Positions 36,259 to 46,480 of a stretch of 64,000 nt of DNA are shown in pieces. How positions within the stretch are numbered: the stretch's first letter is position 1; the number at the start of each line of letters is the position of its first letter. The notes beneath the pieces are model-generated. The model did not search any database. It saw only the letters and a program-made list of their open reading frames with translations, and was not told the DNA's origin. This DNA comes from Hanleya hanleyi (Eukaryota; Mollusca; Polyplacophora; Lepidopleurida; Hanleyidae). The stretch is from NCBI GenBank assembly GCA_036873755.1, contig JAVTVY010025371.1:47019-111018 (forward strand), given 5' to 3'. A program made the position numbers and the translations under genes.

Positions 36259-36564
36259 TGCCCTCATATGTTCCTCCGTTTATATCTCAAAAGTGTACAT
36301 GTACATAATAAAGAAATATTTATTATATGTATTTGTTTGTTCTTTCTATGCGTTAGTTATTTACCAGATTATCTTTAACATAGCTGTGCTACATCCAAAA
36401 CAAGCAATGTTTATTCTAATACATTTTCTGATGTATTTACTATTTTACAGCGCAGGGTCATTTTGTATTTCATGAAGTTACTATAAAAGATGACCTATAT
36501 CACTCATCCAAATATTCCTATAGAAACTTTATATCCTGTAGATTTCTAAGAATCCATTCCATAA

Positions 36565-36857
36565 CTAAATTTTATAGGATCCTATTAAAAAATCCTACAA
36601 GATTTTTATCCTATTAAAAAATCCTATAGGATTTCAATCTTATAGGATTTTAATCTTATAGGATTTTAATCTTATAGGATCCTGATTTCTAGGATCCTAT
36701 TAAAAAATCCTATAGGATTTCAATCTTATAGGATTTCAATCTTATAGGATTTTAATCTTATAGGATCCTATTAAAAAATCTTATAGGATTTTGGGCCAAA
36801 ATCTTATAGGATCCTATACGATTTTATCTTATAGGATCCTATAAGATTTTTTTGTAA
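36565..36857. repeat. Right array of aatcttataggatt words
   Basis: About fifteen copies of aatcttataggatttt or aaaaaatcctataggattt, interspersed with ttataggatcctatt. Because each word is near-palindromic, the array could form cruciform-like hairpins. Confidence 0.8.
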
Positions 36858-36860
36858 GGG

Positions 36861-37940
36861 GTCTATTCGTATAATCATCAACTTGAAAAATAATTGGTGA
36901 ATTCAAGATGGCGGAGATATGGAGTCCTCCGAAACTCGTTCATCTTTGTAAATGTAATTCGCCAAATCCAAAGGGATTATTATAGCTGGAAGTAGACATT
37001 TCATAGAATTGATCTGTTTAACACTGTAGCTGGCGATATTAGGTCAGTTGTTAAGTCTGCATAATCCTCCTTAATCCTTAAGACAACATAATGGATGCTA
37101 TGCCTAACTTAAATTGCTAGATACTCATAAGTAGCAATTAGTACTATATTAATTTATAAACAATTTTCACCATTTTGGAACTCATTTGACCCCCAAAAAG
37201 ACCAAAATCAGGGTGGTATCCCGTCCTACCTTAATCCCTACCATACAAATTACAACACATATATTGAGGGATGTGGGAAGAGGTGCCGACATACTGACTG
37301 CGTCATATGACTTCACAGAATAGTCTTCTGGTAAACCTATTCTAAAGCACATACCAAGAATCTAACGATTCGTGATATGTGTTGTATCTCAGGTACGCTT
37401 TTATTGTATCTGTTCATGTAGCAACATGGATGATATGACCACACGGCCGCTAGCACCGGCATGCACCGGCAAGCACTAATTTAGCATGGGTCTCCATTTG
37501 TAACACAAAATGCCATCAAAACTTGTTTAAATAGCTTTTCATACCTTTGGCCGGCTGTGTACTATCTCTAGAACGATAAAAAACTGACATCTGAAACTTC
37601 TCGACTGCATAGCTCATCAAAGCTAATCCAAATAGGACTTAAAAGTCGGAAAGAAAGTGAATTTTTAGAATATGACGGCATTGAGACGTCATCAAGACGG
37701 ATATCTTGAATTGTTTTACACATTCCGTCGGGCCTGATCTCAACATGTATTGTGGAAAGTTTCAGCCCCCTAGCCCAAGCGGTTCTTTGGAAATTGATGT
37801 GCTAAACATGTTAAATTGTAGGTGCAGTCAGTTTATATAATTCAGTGACAAATGCATTTTTATTTCTGAAATCTATATGTATTTTCATATAATTTCGAAA
37901 ATATGTTTGACTATGGCGTATTTAAAATGATCGTAAACCC
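36861..37940. other. Spacer without recognisable gene
   Basis: Contains one unit of the ATGGCGG family (gaattcaagatggcggagat, about 36900) and otherwise AT-rich unique sequence. Near 37446-37475 gcaccggcatgcaccggcaagcac is a short direct repeat. Confidence 0.5.
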
Positions 37941-38301
37941 TTGTTTGTTTGTTTGTTTGTTTGTTCGTTTATTCAACAGATAAAACATATGTACAATAAA
38001 GTTAATATTTATACACGTACATCATGAAAACCTGGCGGGATGAAAACCCCAAAGGGCTTGTAATGTAAAACTAAATATTTAAAGACAGATTTATACAGGA
38101 TTTAGATAGACAAGACTGGGTGAAGATTAAGTATGAATTAGGTGAATAAACAGAGATCATAAATGAACAATAAACAGAGATTATAAATGAACAATGTGCA
38201 TTTGTTTGCCATATAACATTCGGAGTATGTAAAGAAAGATTTGTCCGATAGAAAGGTCGATATAAATTATACAAATGACCGCGCGTAGGGTAGGCCTGTA
38301 C
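37941..38301 (-). other. LINE ORF2 end, 3' UTR and tail
   Basis: Continues the LINE on the far side of the hAT-like insertion: about 340 bp with the end of ORF2 (frame damaged) and the 3' UTR, finishing in the tttg repeat at 37941-37978. Direct copies of ataaacagagatcataaatg near 38145-38185 sit in the UTR. Confidence 0.6.
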
Positions 38302-39603
38302 GGGATGTAGTCATTTCCTCCCCAAACCATTCCCCCCCCCCAGTCATCTTCCCCCCAAATTGGTCATCTCCCCCCAAAATTTTGGTCATCTCCCTCCCAG
38401 GTTTCCCATTCCCCCCCCCCCCCCAAAGATTTTCGGGGTAAATTACTTGAGTATGAGTATAACTGGTCATCATAAAATATTATATTATTACAAATTACAC
38501 GTATTTCTCATTTCTTTGATGTTCTAAAACGTTCTTTTTATGAATGCTATCATATCCCGGTGTGCTTTTGTGAGGCAATGCTTACTGTTTACTTTGAGGC
38601 TGGTTTCATTAACACCTGTGGAGTATAACAAATTATGATCATCTCACTTAGGAACTCTTACTCTAATCTCCTGTGGAGTACAACAGTAACATTGTCGCCT
38701 GTGGAGATTGGCCATGGACTTTTGAAGATCAAATATTTGAATAAACTATTAAACAGCATTGAAAGTAAAGTAACTTACATGATACCCACAAAATGTCCCA
38801 ATACAAACTGATTTAAATTCATTGGATAGCATGCAGAATGGCTGAATTTTAATAGGTTGATGCAGGACATTTCACCACAACTGGGCAATTTGACCTGAAT
38901 TTGGAGTCTGATGTGGTCTGTGATGAAATATTAAAATGTGAAATAGAATATGTGTTCAGGCTACAGTTTACATGTGTAGATAAACACACTACCAAATGAT
39001 TGAAAATTAGAATTTCCTATTCCATATAACCCAATTACTGTAAAGCACTTGTCGATCATAACTTGTACAATGTACATGGAGAGTTCTTTTAAACATGGTC
39101 AACTACCAGATACATGTACATCATTGAACTTAAGTTACAAGGGCTGGCTATAATACTGTATGAGATATGGAGTTAGCAGCATCAAATCTACATTCAAACT
39201 TCAATTTGACCTTGAAAAAAGAGGTCAAGGTCGGTCATTTTCAATAGGCTTCTGACCCTTCACCAGATGCATACATGGTATAAATTTATAATTACAAGCG
39301 TCTAGTCCGTCATTCATAATCCAGCCGTCGTCCATTAGAGAATATCCGCGTCCATAATCCAAAGACCTATTCCATATTCCATATAACAGTATTAGCACCA
39401 AATTCAAAAAGACAATCATTGTATACATAAACATAGGCTTGTTTCCTGCAAGAGAGAAGCGGTCAACAGTTGTCAATGATGCCGGCAAGACATCATGATG
39501 TTCCAAAAATATCAAATCCGTATCGCTGATCAGTATTCTTAATCCATAATATTCGTTGTAATGTCTGGCTGTAATTCTTCTTGAGATATCGTGTTCACAA
39601 GAA

Positions 39604-39643
<40 letters not shown>

Positions 39644-39903
39644 GGACGGACAGACGACGCTGACGACGACAATACCCTTCGGGCAAAATTTGCCCGAGGG
39701 GTAAATAATGTATTTATGTGCTCTACCATGTATTATAGTTGTTAATGTATAATATTAAATTTCGTCCTACAGTTAATTATTTTTTTAGGGCGGGAGATGG
39801 CAAAACTGGGGGGGAAGTGACCAAAAATCTTGAGTGGGAGATGACCAATTTGGGGGGGGGGGAAATGACCGGGGGGAGATGGTTTGGGAAGTGACCTACA
39901 TCC
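38302..39903. mobile_element. hAT-like non-autonomous element inside the LINE
   Basis: The 8-bp word gcctgtac flanks it on both sides (38294-38301 and 39904-39911), and the LINE reading continues across. The terminal regions are inverted over about 150 bp: gggatgtagtcatttcc on the left pairs with the reverse complement of the right, ggatgtaggtcacttcc, followed by repeated ggtcatctcccccc words. An 8-bp duplication is the hAT hallmark. The interior has no transposase; at 39600-39650 there is a (cagacagacaga) microsatellite followed by the foldback cccttcgggcaaaatttgcccgagggg. The 153-codon minus-strand frame at 39225-39686 reads through the microsatellite and is not a gene. Confidence 0.75.
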
Positions 39904-39911
39904 GCCTGTAC

Positions 39912-40520
39912 CTGGATCTGTCTCGTAAAATAATTTTGAAATCGAACTGGAACTAAATCGAATTTATGAAGAAACTTATGGGCAAACTGGAGAGTGAGGT
40001 AAAGGTTCAGTTCTGACAATCTCAGGATCTTGTAGGAGGCAAACAAAGGCGCAGTGTGCTCAAGTCTAGAGCTCAGTGAAATAATTCTAACGACTCTCTT
40101 CTGCAGTAAAACAAGTGTATGAAGATGACTCGGATAAGTATTAGACCATACCACATTGCAATAAGATATATATGGATAAATCAAAGAATAATAAATAATG
40201 TAAAGGGTTCTTTTAGTAAGGGCTCCTTTGATGCAGTTTAGGACACCTATGTTTCTAGAGATTATTTTACATATTTCATTTATATGGGTAGTCCATGTTA
40301 ACTTATCATTCACATAAACTCCAAGAAATTTGAATGACTTAACTTGTTCTATACTGAACCCTAAAACAGATAACGTTGGCGTAAAATCTAAACGTGCATG
40401 TGAATGTGGCTGAATAAGCATGAATTTTGTTTTCTCAAGGTTTAAGGATAACCTGTTGCTTGAAAACCATAAAATGAAGCTCAGCAGACATAGTTTGAAA
40501 AAGGGAAAGAGGATTTTCAT
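39912..40520 (-). pseudogene. LINE ORF2, post-RT region (shifted frame)
   Basis: Continues ORF2 after a frameshift near 40465-40500: WFSSNRLSLNLEKTKFML is the region following the FADD box, then KFLGVYVNDKLTWTTHI (the typical FLGV-x2-D segment), YIIYYSLIYPYISYCNVVW and LLQKRVVRII. The LINE reading stops at 39911, where the hAT-like element begins; residues beyond, rich in Pro, belong to that insertion. The region would support RT thumb and RNA binding. Confidence 0.8.
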
Positions 40521-42627
40521 CGGACAGTATTACACTTGTATCATCAGCAAACAGGATAATTTCTGAAGAGTGAATAGCCATATTTAAATCGTTAATGTAT
40601 ATGAGAAATAGTATAGGTCCTAGTATAGACCCTTGTGGAACACCACACGTAACAAGACCTGGTGACGAAATAGTATCGTTATATAATGTAGATTGATAAC
40701 GGTCTGTCAAGTAACTTTTAAACCAATGGTTACTGATACCCCGAAAGCCGTAGTAACTCATTTTTTCTACTAAAATAGTATGATTGACTGTGTCGAATGC
40801 CTTAGAAAGATCTAAAAATGTCACAATGCTGAATTGTTTAGATTCCTTAGCGGTGACCAGGGCTTCGTGCAATGAAAGGACAGCAAGGAAAGTAGAATGG
40901 TTTTTTCTGAAGCCAAATTGATTCGCGCAAAGAATGTTCATTTTTTCTAGGAAATCAGTTATTCGAGAGGCCGCGGCCTTTTCAAGAATTTTGCTATAGC
41001 ACGGTAAAACGGATATAGGCCGATAATTTTTCAATAAGTGGGTATCACCAGATTTGAATATTGGCGACAGTTTAGCGATTTTCATGGCAGACGGGAAAAC
41101 TCCTGTTTGGAAGGATAGATTTATAATACAAGATAAAGGTGACGCAATGTCACTGGCAACCAGTTTGACCATAGACATACATATTCCGTCAATACCAGGT
41201 GCGGCACATTTCGAATTTAGTATAAGCTCCGTTACTTCTGCTGCACTGGATGGAGTAAATTCAAAATCCTCATCTGTTGGGTTCTTCAAGAATTCGGAAT
41301 ACTCTACATTTACATTAGGTATTTTATCAGCAAGTTTGCTAGCTACGGTACAAAAATATTCGTTAAATTTATTCGCGACTTCAAGAGGATCTGTTATTTC
41401 TCGGTCACCAATTAGAAATGAACTGGAGGTACTGCTTTTGCTAGATCTATTAAGAAGTTGATTAATAATCTTCCATGTGCCTTTAATATCATTATTGTAT
41501 GTATTGAATCTATCATGAAAGAACTGTTTTTTAGCCGTTTTGAGAAGATGGTTCAATTTGTTTCTGTATTGGCGATATTGGCGTCGGATTCTTACATCAT
41601 TAAGACGAAGTTGTAGATTAAAGAGTCTGTTCTTCTCACGGATCGAATGAAGAAGAGCAGGCGTCACCCAAGGTTTAAGTATTTTATAACTAGATATGCG
41701 TGTCTCCTCAAGAGGAAAACAGTCATCGAAAATATTCATAAAATCATTTTGAAATGATTCATAAGCTTCGTTTACATCGCCGGTTTCACTGATCATAGGA
41801 TTCCAATCACATCGTTTTATTTTATCTACAAATATATCTTTGCTTTCGGGGGTAAATTTTCGCGATACTCTAGTGGTTGGCTGATTGACATAAGAGGAGA
41901 CGGTATCGTCAATGAGAAAAATGGGGAAGTGATCGGATATGTCGGTTAATAGGATACCAGATATAATAGGTGCATCATAGGAATTAGAAAATATGTTATC
42001 AATTAATGTCGCAGAATGGGAAGTAACTCTGGTAGGTTTCCTGATTGATGGAAAAAAGTGATAAGACATCATTGTTTCAAGAAAATGTTTTGAAGGTAAA
42101 TGGGTATCAACTTTAAACAAGTCAACGTTGAAGTCACCCATAAGAAAACATCGCTTTCTCTCAGATTTCATTCGCTTTAAGGTATCATTCAGGCTAACAT
42201 TGAATTGTTCGACACTTTTCCCCGGTGGGCGATAAAATAAACCGATAATGTACTTGCTAGGACTTTGACTTTTACCATTATTCTGGGTAGGGCTTTCAAT
42301 TTCTACAAAGAGAGATTCATACTGGTCGTCGTTATGAGCTGACAGGTCTTCTGTGACAATACACGATTTGACGTCGCTTCTAACGTACATGACAAGGCCT
42401 CCGCCTTTCTTGTTAGATCTAGATGAGGTAAAAGGAGTATAACCAGGGATGTCAAATAATTTCTCAATTTTTGGGTCCAGCCAACTTCCAGAATAGCCCA
42501 GGACAGAGAAATGTAGATTGAGATTAGAAATGGACCCCACTATTTCAGTATAATGTTTTCTTAAACTACGGGCATTGATGTGTAAAATAGATAAATTATC
42601 ACTCCGGAGCGATGGTAGGTCGTTCAA
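40435..42627 (-). CDS. LINE ORF2: AP endonuclease and reverse transcriptase
   Basis: 730 codons open. The N-terminal domain is an AP-like endonuclease: LSILHINARSLRKH (start fold, Asn), GGGLVMYVRSD, IIGLFYRPPG, CFLMGDFNVDL and a catalytic end DISDHFPIFL, within about residues 1-240. The reverse transcriptase occupies about residues 440-725: LSPIFKSGDTHLLKNYRPIS, GFRKNHST, FLDLSKAFDTVNH (motif A Asp), CGVPQGSILGPILFLIYIND (motif B) and ILFADDTSVI (motif C, catalytic DD). All key residues are present. The listed left end is where a frameshift ends the frame; homology continues in another frame. The start is arbitrary (TTG), because the true ORF begins at 42903 and is cut by an in-frame TAG at 42655-42657. 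The protein nicks target DNA and copies its RNA in place. Confidence 0.9.
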   Translation of the reverse strand: MNDLPSLRSDNLSILHINARSLRKHYTEIVGSISNLNLHFSVLGYSGSWLDPKIEKLFDIPGYTPFTSSRSNKKGGGLVMYVRSDVKSCIVTEDLSAHNDDQYESLFVEIESPTQNNGKSQSPSKYIIGLFYRPPGKSVEQFNVSLNDTLKRMKSERKRCFLMGDFNVDLFKVDTHLPSKHFLETMMSYHFFPSIRKPTRVTSHSATLIDNIFSNSYDAPIISGILLTDISDHFPIFLIDDTVSSYVNQPTTRVSRKFTPESKDIFVDKIKRCDWNPMISETGDVNEAYESFQNDFMNIFDDCFPLEETRISSYKILKPWVTPALLHSIREKNRLFNLQLRLNDVRIRRQYRQYRNKLNHLLKTAKKQFFHDRFNTYNNDIKGTWKIINQLLNRSSKSSTSSSFLIGDREITDPLEVANKFNEYFCTVASKLADKIPNVNVEYSEFLKNPTDEDFEFTPSSAAEVTELILNSKCAAPGIDGICMSMVKLVASDIASPLSCIINLSFQTGVFPSAMKIAKLSPIFKSGDTHLLKNYRPISVLPCYSKILEKAAASRITDFLEKMNILCANQFGFRKNHSTFLAVLSLHEALVTAKESKQFSIVTFLDLSKAFDTVNHTILVEKMSYYGFRGISNHWFKSYLTDRYQSTLYNDTISSPGLVTCGVPQGSILGPILFLIYINDLNMAIHSSEIILFADDTSVILSDENPLSLFQTMSAELHFMVFKQQVILKP

Positions 42628-42654
42628 TTTTTCATTAAAGGAATCTTCTTCAAA

Positions 42655-42903
42655 CTAATTAGATTGGTGTACTCTTAGTTTATCCCAGTGATCAGCTTCA
42701 TAAAAGTTATCATCAGTCAGGTAGCGCTCGGCTTCATCTATATTCAGTTTCAGTGGATTAAAACACATATTTTCATAATCGAAAGTATTGTTACAAGAGG
42801 TACTATTATCATAAGTGTTAGGAATTTCATCTATATTGCTGAAAGGTAACGAGTCCCTGTTATCATAAGGAATGCCGTCAATACCATCACTATTATCCAT
42901 CAT
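42655..42903 (-). CDS. LINE ORF2 N-terminal leader, ended by UAG
   Basis: 82 codons, ATG at 42901-42903 (MMDNSDGIDGIPYDNRDS, later FNPLKLNIDEAERYLTDD and FYEADHWDKL), acidic. It is in the same frame as the endonuclease: after TAG at 42655-42657 the frame continues nine codons (FEEDSFNEK) to 42627. Such acidic leaders before the endonuclease are usual in CR1/L2-type ORF2, so this is the true N-terminus with one nonsense change or, less likely, a read-through stop. Confidence 0.7.
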   Translation of the reverse strand: MMDNSDGIDGIPYDNRDSLPFSNIDEIPNTYDNSTSCNNTFDYENMCFNPLKLNIDEAERYLTDDNFYEADHWDKLRVHQSN

Positions 42904-43022
42904 AAATATATATTATATGTGGACACATCACCGTAATATTATAATGTATGCAAATGGCAAACACCAATACACACAAAGTTATTAAACTGAGTAAAGGGGA
43001 CTTCATTGAAACAAGTCTAGGA

Positions 43023-44440
43023 GAGCTATCCGTTGATAGCATACCACAAATGTCGGATTTACACCTCTGTGCAACCAATCGGCTATTACATGCAAGAACA
43101 CGGTACGAATAATCAAGTAATAACACATGCAGGAACTGCGTATATCTTAACAGGTAATGGCACAAGCCGGAACACGGTAAGTACCAAGTATTAAAGATAA
43201 CACATGCGGGAATTCTGTATATATCGACAGGTAATCCAACAAGCAGAAACACAAGAAGTATTTTCAAGTATATTCACCAGCAGGAAGTCGGTACCATCAA
43301 GTAATAACACATTCGGAAACTCCATATTTATCAACAGGTACTAACACAAGACGGAACACGGTAAGTACCAAGTATTAAAGATAACACATGCGGGAATTCT
43401 GTATATATCGACAGGTAATACCACAAGCAGAAACACAACAAGGATCTTCAAGTATATTCACCAGCAGGAAGTCGGTACCATCAAGTAATAACACATTCGG
43501 AAACTCCATATTTATCAACAGGTACTAACACAAGACGGAACACGGTAAGTACCAAGTATTAAAGATAACACATGCGGGAATTCTGTATATATCGACAGGT
43601 AATACCACAAGCAGAAACACAACAAGGATCTTCAAGTATATTTACCAGCAGGAAGTCGGTATCATCGAGTAATAACACATGCAGAAACTCCGTATTTATC
43701 AACAGGTAGTGACACAAGACGGAACACGGTAAGTACCAAGTATTAGAGATAACATATGCGGGAATTCTGTATATATCGACAAGTAATACCATAAGCAGAA
43801 ACACAATAAGGACCTTCAAGTATATTTACCAGCAGGAAGTCGGTATCATCGAGTAATAACACATGCAGAAACTCCGTATTTATCAACAGGTAATGACACA
43901 AGCCGGAACACGATGAGTATCAAGTATTAAAGATTACACATGCGGGAATTCTGTATATATCGACAGGTAATATTACAAGCAGAAACACAATAAATATCTT
44001 CAAATATATTCACAAGCAGGAAGTCGGTATCATCGAGGAATAAGACATGCAGGAACTCCGTATTTATCAACAGATAATGACGCAAGCCGGAACACGGTAA
44101 GTACCAAGTATTAAAGATAACACATGCGGGAATTCTGTATATATCGGCAGGTAAATACCACAAGCAGAAACACAATAACTATCTTCAAGTATATACAAGC
44201 AGGAAGTCGGCATCATCGAGTAAATAATAACACATGCAGGAACTCCGTATTTATCAACAGGTAAGAGATAGATACAAGCCGGAACACGGTGAGTATCAAT
44301 AACCAAGTATTAAGGATAACACATGCGGGAATACTACAAGTACTGCCACAAGCAGAAACACGATAAGTATCATCAAGTGTTAGCACAAGCAGGAACTCGG
44401 TAAACATCGAGTAATAACACACACAGGAAAAAGAAAAGAA
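43023..44440 (-). repeat. 184-bp monomer array between LINE ORF1 and ORF2
   Basis: The word cgggaattctgtatatatcg recurs at 43207, 43391, 43575, 43759, 43943 and 44127, exactly 184 bp apart, with a diverged copy 199 bp on at 44326. Each monomer is itself built of about four ~46-bp sub-units sharing an acaagcaggaa-c-cggta-like core (caagcagaaaca, cagcaggaagtcgg, gcaggaactccg, agccggaacacgg). Minus-strand frames here (for example 43559-43819 and 44067-44306) repeat peptides such as YRIPACVIFNTWYLP, but 184 is not a multiple of three and frames change every unit. Position is inside the LINE spacer, not its 5' end. Confidence 0.9.
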
Positions 44441-44504
44441 AAGAAAACCGAAAAACAAAACGACACACACAAACAAGCTGTCTTCTGACAGTCATAGTTA
44501 CAGC

Positions 44505-44714
44505 CTATTCAATGGGGACCTGCTTTTCTTCGATGTATAATTTCCCGGCCGAAAAGCGAACTTTGTTATTTTTCTTGAAAGCACGGGTCATTTGAGGAAT
44601 AGCCCTTCTTTTCATGTTGTAATCAATGGCCGTGAGGTCCTCCATTACGTTGAATGGCAACGTAAAGTTGTTTCCATCAAATGAAAGATCATTGCGAACA
44701 GTGTCAGAAAATAT
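44505..44714 (-). pseudogene. LINE ORF1 C-terminal remnant
   Basis: The minus strand is open for 69 codons from a stop at 44715: SDTVRNDLSFDGNNFTLPFN, AIDYNMKRRAIPQM, TRAFKKNNKVRFSAGKLYIE, ending PIE and TAG at 44505-44507. The combination of an RR-x-IPQM-x2-A segment and a final K-V-x-F-x2-GKLYI is characteristic of the end of esterase- or RRM-type ORF1 proteins of CR1/L2 LINEs, which bind the element RNA. Its position, just upstream of ORF2 on the same strand, supports this. Upstream of 44714 the sequence turns into an A/T run with no ORF1 similarity, so the element is 5'-truncated or interrupted there. Confidence 0.6.
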
Positions 44715-44892
44715 TTATTGTATTTTTTTTTTACGATTTTATTACACAGAGTGAACTGCAAATAAAGCATGGTATTCTCTGGCGGTCTGTTGCAATCGTA
44801 TTTAGGTTCAGTGACGTCACACTGCCTTTATACATATATCTCAAACTGTGTATGCACTTTCCAATGCTTGATTCAAGCTTAAGGTGTGTATA

Positions 44893-45055
44893 CTTTGAGT
44901 TTTGACACAGAATCACTGTTCCAATGTGCATGTTTCACCAAAATCTGGGAAATTAAATGCAAGATTCAAATCGACTTAACACTTATGAGTTAGCATCTCA
45001 CAGATTTTGGTGAAACCTGCACATTGGAACAGTGAGTCTGTGTCGAAACTCAAAG
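44893..45055. mobile_element. Foldback element, 163 bp
   Basis: ctttgagttttgacacagaa to ccaaaatctg (44893-44946) is repeated in reverse at 45001-45055 with few mismatches, around a loop of about 50 bp. No coding capacity. RNA from either strand would form a ~55-bp duplex. Confidence 0.8.
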
Positions 45056-46084
45056 ATTAGAACCTTGGATGAAAAATGACCAGTTTTGCAACCAGCGGAC
45101 TATTATTGAAATAATCCACCCCCGACAGAGGAAAAATCATCTTCAGTCTCGACGTCCTTACCGTCCTTGTTTCCCGGTGTTTTAGTCCGACAATTTCGCG
45201 CCTCTGGGAAGCTAGAGATGCCTTATACACGTTATCAAATTATTGAGCTATTATGCTCATTTGGTATTCAAACATAAGGCGATTTATTGTTAACTGAATA
45301 CGTCAGAAGAACTCGACTGCTATCAATATAACTGAACGTTTGTGGGAAGTCGAGAGAATATTCTTTGATCCTTTTGTAGTTCTGCCTGTTTGGAGCCACT
45401 GGGCTGAACGAGCTTTGGCTACAACGTCTGATCATCGCCACAAGTTGAATCAGATCACTCCACCCTGGGACAAAACACACCGCTGACGATAATGTGAAAT
45501 ACAGAAGAAAGGAGCTTAATTGATGTTCATTAATGCACACCATTGTAGATACAATTGTTCTGCATCGGGTTAGGATATTAAAGTTCGTCGTTTTCATGTT
45601 GGCTGTTGATCCAAATAATGTGACAGAAAAGCGATTCTTCAGATCCATGTTTATTGGCGCTGATTCGATTTACAAAGCGACCCTAGCGACCGCGAGGATT
45701 AGCAAGTAGGGAGTGTGGTATTATTCAGGAACAGACTATTGTCATGAGCGTGAAACTGGAGAGCAAGACCTGAATCTGGTCACACGGTGTAAGATACAGA
45801 CTCCAATATGCTGGAACATGATAATCTTTTCCACCTGTAGTATACTAATCTGAGTATCGACTGTAACCTCGAAGTCAAGTAGGGGTGATAATGAACCTCT
45901 ATAGAAACTATACCATTGACTGGGTTTCTGTGCCTAAAGTTCTTCAACCTTATAAGAGTGTTGGACTGAATAATACAGCAACAATCAGTTCAGATTGAAG
46001 ATTCGTGCGGAAACTCCTACCAAAATGAACGTTCATTTGAAAATATATATACAAGTAGGCTTGTTTTCATTATTGAGCCGCCAT
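45056..46084. other. Spacer; one unrecognised minus-strand frame
   Basis: A 126-codon frame (45268-45648, minus) has no recognisable domain and no splice or promoter context. I do not call it. Confidence 0.4.
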
Positions 46085-46480
46085 TAATCCTACCTGGCCT
46101 GGCCCAATATCAGAGCTTTTGGGGGGGGGGGGAGGAGTCTCTCCCTATAGTTTCCCCCGTCATTTTCAAAAAGAGTATTTTAGGATGATTTTTCGGTCAG
46201 AATTTTCGATTTTTTTTATATTTTTTTTTCTTCGCAAAATTTGCATGATAAAATAGTAAATAATATTCTGATATGAAATAAATTAGGTTTTACCCACTTT
46301 TCCATACAGAAACGCTAACATTTGAAGAAATATGACGGAAACATCACTTTTCTAATATCCTACATGGCCGCCATTTTGAATTTACCCATGATCCTCCGCT
46401 CCGGGGGTCATGCAAATAGGCTCAAAAATGACCCCACTATGATAATCTGAAAAGCCACGGAGATTCAGCTCTCAATTTTT
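46085..46480. mobile_element. MITE-like repeat, copy 2
   Basis: Starts taatcctacctggcctgg like 12588, with the same G-run, aaaatggc words, cacttt/gaaga segments and ttcagctctc near the end. The two copies are strongly diverged, so old. The closing inverted terminus is not clear here. Confidence 0.5.

Larger units (their letters stand above)
32573..36860. mobile_element. ~4.3-kb block bounded by inverted palindromic arrays
   Basis: The left boundary starts with the palindrome aatcttataggatcctata, followed by direct copies of aatcctataagattctg. The right boundary ends with gatcctataagattttttt after many copies of the inverse word aatcttataggatttt. The two arrays face each other like long terminal inverted repeats of a DNA transposon. 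Between them are AT-rich introns and a candidate spliced gene, with no recognised transposase. Target duplications are not evident. It may be an unclassified transposon carrying a gene, or a host locus flanked by two insertions of one repeat. Confidence 0.45.
37941..44714 (-). mobile_element. CR1-group LINE with ORF1 tail, 184-bp array and ORF2
   Basis: A minus-strand non-LTR retrotransposon. It runs from an ORF1 remnant (44505-44714) through a 1.6-kb spacer of 184-bp monomers to ORF2 (42903 down to about 39912, resuming below 38302), and ends in a 3' tail seen on the plus strand as ttgtttgtttgtttg (37941-37978), i.e. (CAAA)n on the element strand just after an AATAAA-like word. ORF2 is interrupted by a 1602-bp hAT-like insertion (38302-39903). 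The simple-repeat tail and the APE endonuclease plus RT fit the CR1/L2 group. It needs only two or three repairs to read through, so it is fairly young. Confidence 0.85.

Noticed and set aside
39225..39686. 153-codon minus-strand frame with LSVCLSVCLSV repeats
   Set aside because: It is the translation of a cagacaga microsatellite inside a non-autonomous hAT-like element.
41054..41461. 135-codon plus-strand frame
   Set aside because: Antisense shadow of the LINE reverse transcriptase.
43559..44306. Cysteine-containing repeat peptides (YRIPACVIFNTWYLP type) as a multigene family
   Set aside because: They are translations of the 184-bp array; the unit is not a multiple of three and the frame changes every unit.
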